Shown: piece by piece, positions 8,166 through 17,875 of the stretch
Layout: each line of letters opens with the position of its first letter
How positions within the stretch are numbered: position 1 is the stretch's first letter
Origin: [Phormidium] sp. LEGE 05292
GTDB lineage: Bacteria > Cyanobacteriota > Cyanobacteriia > Cyanobacteriales > Aerosakkonemataceae
Assembly: GCF_015207735.1 (NCBI RefSeq)
Contig: NZ_JADEWG010000004.1
Location: forward strand, 39,098-103,097
DNA length: 64,000 nt
Reading direction: 5' to 3'
The notes under the pieces: generated by a model
Seen by the model: only the letters and a program-made list of their open reading frames with translations
Told to the model about the DNA's origin: nothing
The model's database searches: none
Translations under genes and position numbers: made by a program

Positions 8166-11100
8166 ATGGAACCTTACTCTACTGAATCATCTTATCCTAC
8201 AAATCGTTTATTCTTAATTACTATTATTTTCCTGATTTGGCGAACTAATCAAGAACCAAAAATCTTAAAAATCGATCGCCAAAAGATTTTATTGGCTTGT
8301 TGCTTTTTCTTATTGAGTTTTTCCTATAATCTAAATCAAGTACAAGCACAGATTGTCCCGGATGCTACTGTAAATACTATTGTCACACCTAACGGAAAAG
8401 CTAACATCATTGAAGGGGGAACTAGAGCGGGTAACAACTTGTTTCACAGTTTCCGGGAATTTTCCGTTCCTACTGGAGGAGAGGCATTTTTTAACAATGC
8501 ACTAAATATCAGAAATATTTTTAGTCGAGTCACTGGTAGCTCAATATCTAATATTGATGGGTTAATTAGAGCGAACGGCACAGCTAATTTATTTTTACTT
8601 AATCCTAATGGAATTCTGTTTGGGCCAAATGCTAAATTAAACATCGGCGGCTCATTTTTTGCTTCTACAGCTAATAGTATTAAATTCAACGATGGCTTAG
8701 AATTTGCGGCTAATAATTTGCAATCTTCACCTTTGCTAAGTGTTAATGTACCGATCGGCTTACAATATGGCAAGTCTCCGGAAGAAATTCGCATTCAAGG
8801 TAATACCTCATCTTCTTTAGAAGTTCTCCCTGGAAAAAGCCTCACAATTCTTGGCGGAAATGTAACTATAGATGGTGGGATTTTACAAGCTCCTGGTGGC
8901 TCAATTGAGTTAGGGGGAATTTCCACAGAGGGAACAATAGGATTAAATAATGATGGTAGTTTGAGCTTTCCTGATAATTTGGCGCGTGCAGATGTGTCAA
9001 TTATTAATCAAGCACAAATTGGAGTCCAAAGTTTTGGCGGTGGTAGCATTACTGTTAAGGCAAGAAACTTAGATATTTCTGGAGAAAGCGTACTTTTAGC
9101 AGGGATAGCAACAGGAAAAGGATCGCCGGAAAGTGTAGCCGGAGATATTTTGCTTGATGCTACTGATGCAATTACAATTACATCGAGTAACGTTGAGAAC
9201 ACTGTCGAAGAAAATGCGATCGGCAATAGCAAAACAATTGCTGTTAATGCGAAATCTTTAACTCTTACTAATGGTGCTGTAATTAGTACGAGTACATCAG
9301 GAAAAGGTAATGCTGGAGATATTAAAATTGTGATTAGCGATCGCCTTTCCCTCGATGGTGAAAACAGCAAAACTATGAGTGGAATTTTTGCTACCGTGTT
9401 CAAAACTGCTCAAGGTGAAGCCGGGGATATTAGTATTACCACCAACTCTCTAAGTATCACCAATGGTGGGATAATTGGTGCTGGAACTCTTGGTTTTGGC
9501 AAAGCCGGAGCAATTGCCATTCAAGCTAATGATATCTCTCTGGATGGTGAAGGGAGCAACTATTATAGTGCGATCGTCAACGGTATAGAAGAAGGTGGCA
9601 CAGGTGATGGTAGAGGGATTACTATTAATACCAAAACTTTAACTTTAACTAATGGCGCTCAAATAAATGCCAGCACTTTAGGTAAGGGAAAAGCCGGGAG
9701 AATTACGATAAATGCTAGTGAAAGTGTTTCTTTTGATGGGCAAGCTAAAGATGGAACTTCTACAGGTGCTTTTGGATATGTGGGTGAAAATGCTGACGGC
9801 GAAGCAAATGGAATTACTATTAATACGAAATCTTTAACTATTAGCAATGGCGCTCAAGTAAATGCCAGTACACTAGGCAAAGGTAACGCTGGAGATATTC
9901 AAATTGTAGCTAGCGATCGGCTTTCCCTCAACGCAGGAAACAGCAACAATTACACGGGAATTTTTGCCACTGTCAAAGAAATTGCTCAAGGTGAAGCCGG
10001 GGATATTAGTATTAGCACCAACTCCCTGAGTATCACCAATGGTGCGCTCATCGGTGCAGGGACTTTTGGCTTAGGCAAAGCCGGAGAAATTGCCATTCAA
10101 GCTAATGACATCTCTCTCGATGGTGAGGGTAGCAAATACCATAGTGCGATCATCAGCGGTGTACAAGAAGGTGGTGCAGGTAATGGCAGAGACATTACTA
10201 TTAATACCAAAACTTTAACTTTAACAAATGGCGCTCAATTAAATGCCAGTACTTTAGGTAAAGGTGAAGCAGGGAGAATTACGATTAATGCTAGTGAGAG
10301 TATTTCTTTTGATGGGCAAGCTAAAGATGGAACGCCTACAGGTGCTTTTGGATATGTGGGTGAAAATGCTGAAGGTAAAGCAAATAATATTGAGATTACC
10401 ACTAGAGCTTTAACTTTAACTAATGGTGCTCGCATTGATGCTAGTACTTTCGGCAATGGTAAAGCCGGAAGTATAACTATTGTGGCTAATACTATCAATT
10501 TGGATGGAGAGACTAAGGCTGGTTTTTCAACTGAAATTAGGAGTGGAGTAGGAGAAAATGCTACTGGTGAAGCCGGAGGTATTAATATTACTACGAATTC
10601 ACTTTCTGTTACTAATGGCGCTCAATTGAATGCGAATACTTTAGGAAAAGGTGATGCCGGAAGCATAAAAATTACGGCTAGCGATCGCGTATTTTTTGAT
10701 GGTACAGGAAATCAAGAAAATCCTAGTGGAGCCTTTAGCATTCTGGAAAAAAGTGCTAGTGGTAAAGCAGGCGGTGTTAGCGTCACCAGCAATTCACTAA
10801 CTATTAGTAATGGAGCTCAATTGAATGCAGGTACTTTAGGCGATGGTGATGCCGGAAGCGTGACAATAAATACCAACAATTTGTTGTTAAATAATGGTGG
10901 ATCGGTGGCGACAAAGGTTGGCAACCAAGCAAAGGGAGATCCAGGCGATTTAAATATAGTTGCAGGTCGTTTACTATTAGATAACCAAAGTTTTTTGACT
11001 GCTGCATCGGAAAAAGGTGACGGTGGAAATATTAATATTCAAAGTAGAGATATTCAATTGCGTCATCAAAGTGAAATTTCTGCTGTTTCAGCCTTAGATG

Positions 11101-11666
11101 CTAAACAAGGTAATATCGATATTGCTACTCGCACTTTAGTTCTTTTAGAAGCTAGCCAAATTAGAACTGATGCAGATGCTCCTAATGGTGGTAGTAATAT
11201 TACTATTAAACCTATAGATAATTTCGGAGTTGCAGTATTTGTATCTCCTAATAGTGTGATTAGTGCTAGTGGTAATTTGTCTATACAAGGGTATATTCAA
11301 CCGCAATCTTCTGACGTTCCGCAAGTAGAAGTAATTGATGCTACTAATTTAGTTGCTTCTACTTGTCGTCCTCGTGAAGGGGAACAAAGTGAATTTATTG
11401 TTACTGGTAAAGGTGGATTGCCACCTAACCCTAATGAACCGATTATAAATGATGTGACTTGGGTAGATTTAAGACCAATAAATTTAGATGAAGGTAAAGC
11501 AGTAGGGGAACAAAGAAGTAGGCGAATAGAGGAGAAAGGTAAAGCGGAAATTGTGGAAGCTCAAGGATGGTTGAGAAATGCTAATGGTGAAGTTGTTCTT
11601 GTTGCTCAAACAGCAAAAGCTGTACCTCACAAATTGATTTTTAATCCTCAATATTGCCATGATTAA
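8166..11666 (+). CDS. Secreted filamentous-haemagglutinin-like (TPS domain) repeat protein
   Basis: A 1166-residue protein predicted to be exported. Residues about 38-62 (ILLACCFFLLSFSYNL, then QVQA before QIVPD) look like a signal peptide with a long N-extension, so translation may start later than the ATG at 8166. Residues about 65-190 form the haemagglutinin N-terminal TPS domain, including NLFHSFREFSVPTGGEAFF and NLFLLNPNGILFGPNA (the NPNGI motif), the secretion signal read by TpsB/FhaC outer-membrane pores. The rest is beta-helix repeats built on TNGAQxNASTLGKGxAG. A 192-residue super-repeat is duplicated in the middle. The C-terminal 100 residues end in a polar, Pro/Glu-rich segment and a Cys-containing tail. 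No TpsB gene lies in the window. Such proteins often sit beside TPR-CHAT genes in cyanobacteria, as here. Adhesion or surface-layer role is inferred. Confidence 0.88.
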   Translation: MEPYSTESSYPTNRLFLITIIFLIWRTNQEPKILKIDRQKILLACCFFLLSFSYNLNQVQAQIVPDATVNTIVTPNGKANIIEGGTRAGNNLFHSFREFSVPTGGEAFFNNALNIRNIFSRVTGSSISNIDGLIRANGTANLFLLNPNGILFGPNAKLNIGGSFFASTANSIKFNDGLEFAANNLQSSPLLSVNVPIGLQYGKSPEEIRIQGNTSSSLEVLPGKSLTILGGNVTIDGGILQAPGGSIELGGISTEGTIGLNNDGSLSFPDNLARADVSIINQAQIGVQSFGGGSITVKARNLDISGESVLLAGIATGKGSPESVAGDILLDATDAITITSSNVENTVEENAIGNSKTIAVNAKSLTLTNGAVISTSTSGKGNAGDIKIVISDRLSLDGENSKTMSGIFATVFKTAQGEAGDISITTNSLSITNGGIIGAGTLGFGKAGAIAIQANDISLDGEGSNYYSAIVNGIEEGGTGDGRGITINTKTLTLTNGAQINASTLGKGKAGRITINASESVSFDGQAKDGTSTGAFGYVGENADGEANGITINTKSLTISNGAQVNASTLGKGNAGDIQIVASDRLSLNAGNSNNYTGIFATVKEIAQGEAGDISISTNSLSITNGALIGAGTFGLGKAGEIAIQANDISLDGEGSKYHSAIISGVQEGGAGNGRDITINTKTLTLTNGAQLNASTLGKGEAGRITINASESISFDGQAKDGTPTGAFGYVGENAEGKANNIEITTRALTLTNGARIDASTFGNGKAGSITIVANTINLDGETKAGFSTEIRSGVGENATGEAGGINITTNSLSVTNGAQLNANTLGKGDAGSIKITASDRVFFDGTGNQENPSGAFSILEKSASGKAGGVSVTSNSLTISNGAQLNAGTLGDGDAGSVTINTNNLLLNNGGSVATKVGNQAKGDPGDLNIVAGRLLLDNQSFLTAASEKGDGGNINIQSRDIQLRHQSEISAVSALDAKQGNIDIATRTLVLLEASQIRTDADAPNGGSNITIKPIDNFGVAVFVSPNSVISASGNLSIQGYIQPQSSDVPQVEVIDATNLVASTCRPREGEQSEFIVTGKGGLPPNPNEPIINDVTWVDLRPINLDEGKAVGEQRSRRIEEKGKAEIVEAQGWLRNANGEVVLVAQTAKAVPHKLIFNPQYCHD
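9250..10400 (+). repeat. Two-copy 576-base direct repeat inside the TPS-protein gene
   Basis: Matched positions lie 576 bases (192 codons) apart: 9414 with 9990, 9651 with 10227, and 9735 with 10311. The copies are clearly similar but not identical; shorter versions of the same motif continue downstream to about 10870. An in-frame tandem duplication lengthened the beta-helix. Edges are approximate. Confidence 0.8.
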
Positions 11667-11732
11667 TAGATTAATAGATTAATAGATTGATTATTACGTT
11701 AATACAAAAACTCCAAACAAATTGAGGATAAA

Positions 11733-14537
11733 ATGGCTGTAAAAAGTTTTTGGAAAAAGGCGATCGCACTAAGCAAAAAATGGCTGGTTTTTGTGCTAGT
11801 TACTCTTTTAACTGCCTTTTTGAGTGCAGGAATTTCTCTAGCTTTTCCGAATTTGACTCAATACTGCTCGGTTAAGCGTTTTTTGCCTTTGGAAGGGCGA
11901 AGCATTCGGACAAAAAATTTAGGGTTTGAGTACATAAATTGTCGCCCGAATGCTGATGCCTCCGGCACGCACTCGCGAACGCCCCTACCCTTAACCAAAC
12001 AGTATTGGAATTTGACTAGCGTAAAACTTTCCCAATCCCCAATTCCCAATCCCCAATCCCCAGTTACTAATCCCCAACAATTGTTAGAACAGGGTAAGGA
12101 GTTTTTGCAAGCAGGACAGTTTTTGCAAGCAGCGGATGTTTGGCAAAAAGCTGTTACTGCTTTTCAGGATTCTGGGAATAAACAAGGTGAAGCTTTAGCT
12201 TTAAGTTATTTATCTTTTGCTTATCAGCAATTAGGAAAGTGGAAAGAAGCAGAAAGTGCGATCGCTTCTAGTCTATCTTTAATTCGCAACTTAAACCAGA
12301 ATAAAAACTCTCAACTCATTTTAGCTCAAGCTTTAAATAATCAAGGTCATCTGCAATTCGCTTTAGGAAAATTGACAGAAGCGATAAAAACTTGGGAAGA
12401 AACTGCTGCTATTTATTCCCGAATTGGTGATACTGAAGGAACAATCGGCAGTCAAATAAACATTGCTCAAGGACTACAATCTTTAGGACTTTATCGCCGC
12501 GCCCAAACAACTTTAGAACAGATAGAAATTTCTTTGAATACTCAACCAAATTCTCTAATTAAAGCTACAGCTTTATTGAGTTTAGGTAATGCGTTACAAG
12601 CAATTGGGGAATTAGATAAATCTCGACAAGTCATGCAAAAAAGTTTGAGTATAGCACAGGAATTGCAAATAAAACCTACGATCGGTGCCGCATTTTTCAG
12701 TTTAGGAAATACCGCCAGAGCGTTCGCCAAAAAAGCTGAAGAACTTAAGGATTCATCAATGGCGACAACTGAATTTAGAACCGCAATTGAGGCTTATCAA
12801 AAATCTATTGAATTATCTACTTCACCATTTAGTCGAGTGCAAGCGCAAATTAATCAATTAAGTTTGTTAGTAGATATGGGGAAAGTCAGTGAAGCGCAAG
12901 ATTTATTAACTCAAATTAATATTAATCAATTACCAGCTAGTCGTAAATCAGTTTATGCGCGAATTTACTTAGCTGAAACTTTAGTAAAACTGAATCAAGA
13001 GCAGAATATTCAAGAGTCGGTATTATTATTAACTAAAGCAATTCAAGAAGCAATAGATTTACAAGATTCTCACGCTGAATCTTTTGCTTTAGGAAATTTA
13101 GGTAGATTATATGAATTAACTGGACAGTTTAAAGATAGTACTAATTTAACTCAACAAGCTCTTAGTTTAGCTCAAGCTGTTAATGCTTCAGATATTACTT
13201 ATCGTTGGCAATGGCAATTAGGAAGATTGCTGAAAAAACAAGGCGATCGACAAAATGCGATCGCATCTTATAACGTAGCAGTTGAAACTCTTAAATCCCT
13301 GCGAAATGACTTAGTTGCGATTAATCCTGGCAATCCCGATTTGCAATTTTCGTTTCGGCAAAGTGTCGAACCTGTTTATCGAGAATTAGTTGATTTATTA
13401 CTACCAACACAAACCGAACCAAGTCAAGAAAATTTACGCCAAGCGCGATCGGTAATTGAATCTTTGCAATTAGCAGAATTAGATAACTTTTTTCAGGAAG
13501 CTTGCTTAGACACTAAACCCGTACAGATCGATCGATTAGACAAAAATGCTGCCATAATCTACACAATTGTTTTGCCAGATAGACTAGCAATTATTCTCGC
13601 CTTACCTCAATCTCCCCTACGTCTTTATACTACCTTGCAAAACCAAACAGAAGTAGAATCTACGCTGAAAAGGTTACGCATCAGCATGGAAACTCCGATC
13701 AACAATAGATTAGTTTTACAACTTTACCAACAAGTTTATAATTGGATGATTCAGCCAATAGAAGCAGAAATAAAGCAGAAAAACATTCAAACATTAGTAT
13801 TTATTTCTGATGGGTTATTACGAAATATTTCCCTAGCTGCTTTATACGATGGTGAAAAGTATTTAATAGAAAAGTATAGTATTGCTTTGACTCCAGGATT
13901 ACAATTACTACCACCACAACCTTTAAAAAAGGAACAATTCCGAGTATTATTAGCTGGCATATCGGAAGCAAACCAAAATTTCCCCGCACTACCTAGTGTA
14001 GAACAGGAATTAAAAGAAATTAGGTCGCTCTTGCCAGCACAGGAACTTTTAAATCAAGAATTTACTGATAATAATTTACAAAAAATATTAACTTCAGCTA
14101 CTTTTCCTATTATACATTTTGCCACTCATGGACAATTTAGTTCTCAGGCAGACGAAACTTTTATTTTAGCTTGGAATAGCCAAATTAATGTGAAAAATTT
14201 AGACCAATTATTGCGGGTGAGAGAGCAACAAACAACTCCTCCGATTGAATTACTAGTTTTTAGTGCTTGTGAAACCGCAGCCGGAGATAATCGAGCAGCT
14301 TTAGGATTAGCAGGAGTAGCAGTCAGAGCAGGCGCACGTAGTACCCTGGCAACTTTATGGAGAGTTAGTGATGAATCAACAGCCGCTTTAATGGTAAAAT
14401 TTTATCAAGAATTAGCCAAAGAAGGTGCTACTAAAGCCGAGGCTTTAAGGCTTGCTCAATTAAGTATTTTAAAAGATGAAAAGTATCAACTTCCCTTTTT
14501 CTGGGCACCTTATGTTTTAGTAGGAAATTGGCAGTAA
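11733..14537 (+). CDS. TPR-CHAT protein (caspase-like peptidase fold)
   Basis: A 934-residue protein. Residues 1-40 hold basic residues then a hydrophobic stretch (LVFVLVTLLTAFLSAGISLAF), a signal peptide or membrane anchor. Residues about 120-510 are TPR repeats (EALALSYLSFAYQQLGKWKEA and similar pairs). The CHAT domain covers about 620-934 with catalytic His in IIHFATHGQFSS (about 790) and Cys in LLVFSACETAAGD (about 845), then the conserved GLAGVAVRAGARSTLATLW. Both catalytic residues are present, so it may be an active cysteine protease. It starts 66 bases after the TPS-protein gene, and the two probably form one unit; the TPS protein could be its substrate or partner. Residues about 50-118 lack TPR character and include repeat-derived sequence. 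Target unknown. Confidence 0.9.
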   Translation: MAVKSFWKKAIALSKKWLVFVLVTLLTAFLSAGISLAFPNLTQYCSVKRFLPLEGRSIRTKNLGFEYINCRPNADASGTHSRTPLPLTKQYWNLTSVKLSQSPIPNPQSPVTNPQQLLEQGKEFLQAGQFLQAADVWQKAVTAFQDSGNKQGEALALSYLSFAYQQLGKWKEAESAIASSLSLIRNLNQNKNSQLILAQALNNQGHLQFALGKLTEAIKTWEETAAIYSRIGDTEGTIGSQINIAQGLQSLGLYRRAQTTLEQIEISLNTQPNSLIKATALLSLGNALQAIGELDKSRQVMQKSLSIAQELQIKPTIGAAFFSLGNTARAFAKKAEELKDSSMATTEFRTAIEAYQKSIELSTSPFSRVQAQINQLSLLVDMGKVSEAQDLLTQININQLPASRKSVYARIYLAETLVKLNQEQNIQESVLLLTKAIQEAIDLQDSHAESFALGNLGRLYELTGQFKDSTNLTQQALSLAQAVNASDITYRWQWQLGRLLKKQGDRQNAIASYNVAVETLKSLRNDLVAINPGNPDLQFSFRQSVEPVYRELVDLLLPTQTEPSQENLRQARSVIESLQLAELDNFFQEACLDTKPVQIDRLDKNAAIIYTIVLPDRLAIILALPQSPLRLYTTLQNQTEVESTLKRLRISMETPINNRLVLQLYQQVYNWMIQPIEAEIKQKNIQTLVFISDGLLRNISLAALYDGEKYLIEKYSIALTPGLQLLPPQPLKKEQFRVLLAGISEANQNFPALPSVEQELKEIRSLLPAQELLNQEFTDNNLQKILTSATFPIIHFATHGQFSSQADETFILAWNSQINVKNLDQLLRVREQQTTPPIELLVFSACETAAGDNRAALGLAGVAVRAGARSTLATLWRVSDESTAALMVKFYQELAKEGATKAEALRLAQLSILKDEKYQLPFFWAPYVLVGNWQ
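12031..12078 (+). repeat. Low-complexity CCCAATCCCC repeat within the CHAT gene
   Basis: An imperfect tandem of CCCAATCCCCAATT-type units is read in frame as SQSPIPNPQSPVTNPQQ. It lies between the membrane anchor and the first TPR. The preceding stretch (about 11950-12000, containing GCACGCACTCGCGAACGC) also looks like a dispersed repeat. These units are common as intergenic repeats in cyanobacteria, so the linker has probably grown by insertion. Confidence 0.65.
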
Positions 14538-14550
14538 TTAAGTTCATTGT

Positions 14551-14655
14551 ATAAGTTCGTTGTAAGGACTTTAGTCCTTCGCTGCATAAGTTCGTTGTAA
14601 GGACTTTAGTCCTTCGCTGCATAAGTTCGTTGTAAGGACTTTAGTCCTTCGCTAA
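14551..14655. repeat. Three tandem copies of a 35-base unit
   Basis: Three head-to-tail units start at 14551, 14586 and 14621. Each holds GTTGTAAGGACTTTAGTCC and TTC, with the palindromic core AAGGACTTTAGTCCTT, so each can form a hairpin. They fill the gap after the CHAT gene and may end its transcript. Units are contiguous, with no spacers. Confidence 0.9.
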
Positions 14656-14713
14656 TCCCTGCTGTATAATAAACCTCATTCCCTGTTTACTTATGTGATT
14701 TACCAAAAAACGA

Positions 14714-16237
14714 GTGAATAACTTATCTAACAAACAAAATATTTCTGATTTCCTGAAATATTTAACTCTGCTGATTATCCTATTTGGCATCTTTATTCGA
14801 GTATCTCAATATTTGAGTAATCGAGCATTATGGGGAGATGAAGCGAGTTTAGTTTTGAATATTGTGAATCGTTCTTATTTAGAATTACTCCAACCTTTGG
14901 ATCGTAATCAAGCGGCTCCTCTAGGCTTTTTGTGGATAGAAAAATTATTTACTCAGATATTGGGAAATAATGAATATTCGCTGCGCTTATTTCCTTTAAT
15001 CTCTGGAATTGTTTCTCTGATTGCTTTTTATAAACTGGGAAAATGGGCAGTATCTACCCTTGCTCTACCAATTGCACTAATTCTATTTGCTTGCCTAAGA
15101 TACACCCTTTATTATGCTACTGAAGTTAAGCAATATTCTAGCGATGTCATGATTACTTTGTTGCTTTGTTTATTGCTGATTCCGCTACAAGAACAAATCC
15201 TAAATATCAGGCGAATTTTGTTAATTGGAATTTTAGGAGCAGTAGCAATTTGGTTTTCTCATCCAACTATTTTTGTTTTAGCAGGAATTGAATCAGCAAA
15301 CCTGATTCTGACTTCTGCTCAACAAAGAAAAGCAATTTTACTTAACCGTCTACCTGCCTATTTCATCTGGCTAATTAGTTTTGGTTCTATGTACTTTTTA
15401 ACAATAGCCAGAGTTATGCAAAATAACAGTTTACAAAATGCTTGGGAAAATGAATATCCTAACACTGTTTTTGACCTGATTTGGTTGCTAGATTCTTTTG
15501 GCAGGTTCTTTTCTCGCCCTTTAGGATTTTCGACGATATTTGATGGAATTGCCATCATAACATTTGTAATTGGTTGTGTCTTTTTTATTAAGAGAAAACC
15601 CAGCAAGTTTCTCATTTTAATGTCTCCGGTTTTTGCCACCTTAGCAGCTACTTACCTTCATAAATATCCTTTTCGCGGACGATTGATTTTGTTTTTAGCT
15701 CCGTTTTTTATTTTAGTAATTGCTGAAGGAATAGCTTTTTTGTTGACTAGTTTCAATCACAGCAAGCACCATAAATACTTTGTGATTGCGGGAATTGCTC
15801 TGGCTTGTTTATTAATAGCACCATCTTTAGTTAGAGCCGGAAGTTTTGTGTTTTATCCAGAAACTAAACATGAAATTCGTCCAGTAATTGAGTATATTAA
15901 AACTCATCAGAAACCGGGAGATGGAATTTATATAGGTGATGGAGGCCCTGCCGATCAATTTGAGTATTATGCTGGAAAATATGGCTATTCTCAATCTGAT
16001 TATGCGCGTGGTTATTTGAGTGAATTGGTAAATGCAGACAAGTTTTCTGAGCAAGGTTGGCAAGCGTTTAAGAGTCAATCTAGCCAATTAAAAAATAAGC
16101 AGCGGGTATGGTTTGTGTTTCCTGGATTAAATCCAAAAAAGGAAGCTTTGGTTAAGCCTCATCTCGATCGCATTGGACAACAACTAGATTATTTTAGTCA
16201 ACCGGGCGCATTCACCTATCTTTATCAGTTGAAATGA
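14714..16237 (+). CDS. Membrane glycosyltransferase, GT39/PMT-like
   Basis: A 507-residue integral membrane protein with about ten hydrophobic segments between residues 20 and 390, and a soluble C-terminal part of about 110 residues. The first loop holds SNRALWGDEASLVLNIVNRSY (acidic D-E pair) and then AAPLGFLWIEKL, the typical layout of GT-C enzymes that take sugars from polyprenyl phosphate and glycosylate proteins or lipids at the outer face of the membrane. The start is a GTG at 14714. The acceptor is unknown. It is followed by a convergent family 2 glycosyltransferase. The flippase at the left edge of the window is another surface-sugar gene, but 13 kb away. Confidence 0.8.
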   Translation: MNNLSNKQNISDFLKYLTLLIILFGIFIRVSQYLSNRALWGDEASLVLNIVNRSYLELLQPLDRNQAAPLGFLWIEKLFTQILGNNEYSLRLFPLISGIVSLIAFYKLGKWAVSTLALPIALILFACLRYTLYYATEVKQYSSDVMITLLLCLLLIPLQEQILNIRRILLIGILGAVAIWFSHPTIFVLAGIESANLILTSAQQRKAILLNRLPAYFIWLISFGSMYFLTIARVMQNNSLQNAWENEYPNTVFDLIWLLDSFGRFFSRPLGFSTIFDGIAIITFVIGCVFFIKRKPSKFLILMSPVFATLAATYLHKYPFRGRLILFLAPFFILVIAEGIAFLLTSFNHSKHHKYFVIAGIALACLLIAPSLVRAGSFVFYPETKHEIRPVIEYIKTHQKPGDGIYIGDGGPADQFEYYAGKYGYSQSDYARGYLSELVNADKFSEQGWQAFKSQSSQLKNKQRVWFVFPGLNPKKEALVKPHLDRIGQQLDYFSQPGAFTYLYQLK

Positions 16238-16238
16238 C

Positions 16239-16303
16239 TGTTCGTTGTAAGGACTTCAGTCGTTTCTTTGCTTTCAAAGTAGGACTAAAGTCCTCACAAC
16301 AAA
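16239..16303. repeat. Inverted pair of GGACTTTAGTCC-type repeats between convergent genes
   Basis: Two diverged copies in opposite orientation, GTTCGTTGTAAGGACTTCAG (from 16240) and AGGACTAAAGTCCTCACAAC (from 16281), face each other and can pair into a long imperfect hairpin. The site lies between two convergent glycosyltransferase genes and may work as a bidirectional terminator. Confidence 0.7.
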
Positions 16304-16325
16304 CTGTAATTATAATTAATTTATT

Positions 16326-17258
16326 TTACCCTCTATGAGATGTCTTACCACTTTTCAGGCGAATCATTTCCCAAACATAAATGTATGAAACAAAAAACAT
16401 TACTAGGGAAACTTGGACTTTTTGAGTTTGGGTTTTTAGTCGGTTGTCTAAAAGTAGATTGAATCCTAGCATGGGTATTGGCGCGATCGCATATTTTGCC
16501 ACATTAAACAGGAAAATAATATTGCGTTTCAGAAAAGACCTTTCCTGTTTTTGTTGTAAATCGTAGCGTCCACCAATAATTCTTCGTGCTCTAGAAGAAA
16601 GCTGTTGCAGAGTATGACGCGCTGGATGAGAAACACAGATTTCGTCAGCATATAAAGGTTGATATCCTGCATGATAAACTCGCTGTCCCCATTCGCGATC
16701 GCCATTTGATTTCAAACTACTATCAAACACTCCTACTTCCTGAATTATGCTAGCAAATGTAAATACATTAGCTGTTGCGCCAAAATGATTTTTTTCCACA
16801 AACTCTTTTTGGAGAAGCGGATACCAAAGACTTTCATAAAGTTCTATAGAATTGGGTTGCTTTGGTTCTTTAAAACAAGTTTGAATCTTCCCAGCAACCA
16901 AGCCGCACTTGGGATTTTGTAGTAATATTTTCACCCCTAGTTCAATCCAATCAGCAGCAGGAATACAATCAGCATCAGTAAAAGCAATTACAGTTCCCTT
17001 AGCAAGTGAAATTCCTTTATTGCGTGCAGAATATGAACCAGGTTGACTTTCATTAGTTAAAATTGCTTGGTGATAATTTGCCACAATATCAGCAATATTT
17101 TGCTCGACATTAGAGCCATTATCTACCACAATTACTTCATATAAATTCTCAGGATAAGTTTGATTTTTTAGGCTTTCTAAACATCGCTTTAACCCTACCA
17201 CATCGTTAAAGACGGGAATAATAACCGAAACAAAAGGTTGTTCTTGAATCATGCACAT
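16326..17258 (-). CDS. Family 2 glycosyltransferase
   Basis: A 310-residue GT-A fold enzyme. The N terminus has the nucleotide-sugar motif VSVIIPVFNDVVGLKRCLES (about residues 10-29), then VIVVDNGSNV (about 43-52). The metal-binding DxD-type motif is in VIAFTDADCIPAADW (about 90-104). The segment NSIELYESLWYPLLQ and the NGDREWGQRVYHAGY motif (about 183-197) resemble the acceptor region of family 2 enzymes. One or two hydrophobic segments near the C terminus (about 240-295) suggest membrane association. It would add sugars to a surface glycan. Two in-frame ATG codons six bases apart open the gene and neither has a clear ribosome binding site. Confidence 0.88.
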   Translation of the reverse strand: MCMIQEQPFVSVIIPVFNDVVGLKRCLESLKNQTYPENLYEVIVVDNGSNVEQNIADIVANYHQAILTNESQPGSYSARNKGISLAKGTVIAFTDADCIPAADWIELGVKILLQNPKCGLVAGKIQTCFKEPKQPNSIELYESLWYPLLQKEFVEKNHFGATANVFTFASIIQEVGVFDSSLKSNGDREWGQRVYHAGYQPLYADEICVSHPARHTLQQLSSRARRIIGGRYDLQQKQERSFLKRNIIFLFNVAKYAIAPIPMLGFNLLLDNRLKTQTQKVQVSLVMFFVSYIYVWEMIRLKSGKTSHRG

Positions 17259-17281
17259 TAGGTAACTGGGAATATCAAGTG

Positions 17282-17476
17282 CTATTGAGCAGCTTTTCGT
17301 TGAGCATTTCCTCTTTGACGTGCTGCTTCCAAATTGCGATTATTTTCTGTTTCTAGACGGGCAATAAATTCATCCAATTCAGCAATATTTCTATCCATGC
17401 GCTGTACCACTTCACGCAAACGACTAACAGAACGTGCCCTAATTTCAGCGTCGGGAATTCTGGGTTGATTGCTCAT
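17282..17476 (-). CDS. Small coiled-coil protein, unknown
   Basis: A 64-residue charged protein starting MSNQPRIPDAEI. Most of it is predicted helix with heptad-like spacing (VVQRMDRNIAELDEFIARLE), then a basic C terminus (RQRGNAQRKAAQ). I choose ATG 17476 because it overlaps the TGA of the upstream gene as ATGA, and because AGAGG lies upstream on the coding strand. Translational coupling suggests the two products act together. I do not recognise the family. Confidence 0.65.
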   Translation of the reverse strand: MSNQPRIPDAEIRARSVSRLREVVQRMDRNIAELDEFIARLETENNRNLEAARQRGNAQRKAAQ

Positions 17477-17817
17477 AATAAATTCCAATTCCTCTTAATA
17501 TCTTGAATACTTGCCTGGATTGCTTCTATAGTACCATCAGCTTCGCTAATATATCTAGAAAGTAGTTCTAGGATATCACGGGGCGCTACAGGTTGAGCAT
17601 CGTAAATTCGCCGCAGGATAACGTAAAATCTGGAATAATAAGAATCTGCCCTTTCCCGTATACTTGACAATTCATCTAACTCAGGAATTGTTTCTTCTGT
17701 CTCGCCAAACTGTTCAAGTAACACAAATTCAACTGCCCTAGCTTCATCGATTTGTTCTAAAAATTGTTGCTGCAAACTGAAGATAGCACTTAAGGTTTCT
17801 GCTGGTAATTTTGCCAT
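17473..17817 (-). CDS. Small helical protein, unknown, coupled to the next gene
   Basis: A 114-residue mostly helical, acidic protein starting MAKLPAETLSAIFSLQQQFL. No signal peptide, cysteine motif or catalytic signature is visible; a conserved-looking acidic stretch is GETEETIPELDELSS. The frame extends upstream to ATG 17877, but that start would sit directly on a long hairpin at 17876-17918, so the shorter form is preferred. Its stop overlaps the start of the 64-residue gene by ATGA. Function cannot be told. Confidence 0.6.
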   Translation of the reverse strand: MAKLPAETLSAIFSLQQQFLEQIDEARAVEFVLLEQFGETEETIPELDELSSIRERADSYYSRFYVILRRIYDAQPVAPRDILELLSRYISEADGTIEAIQASIQDIKRNWNLL

Positions 17818-17875
17818 GTAGATAATCTGATTTTTTAACCAAAATAATATATCATTTTCCGAACAATTATTTTGC

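Noticed and set aside
9250..10400. Assembly duplication in the TPS-protein gene
   Set aside because: The two 576-base units differ at many positions, so they are real diverged repeats and not a collapsed or duplicated contig segment.
14551..14655. CRISPR-like array
   Set aside because: Three 35-base units are contiguous, without spacers, are palindromic, and recur singly elsewhere (1873-1893, 16239-16303); no cas genes.
16326..17817. Toxin-antitoxin pair for the two coupled small genes
   Set aside because: ATGA coupling and small size fit, but neither protein shows a toxin fold or DNA-binding motif that I can recognise.
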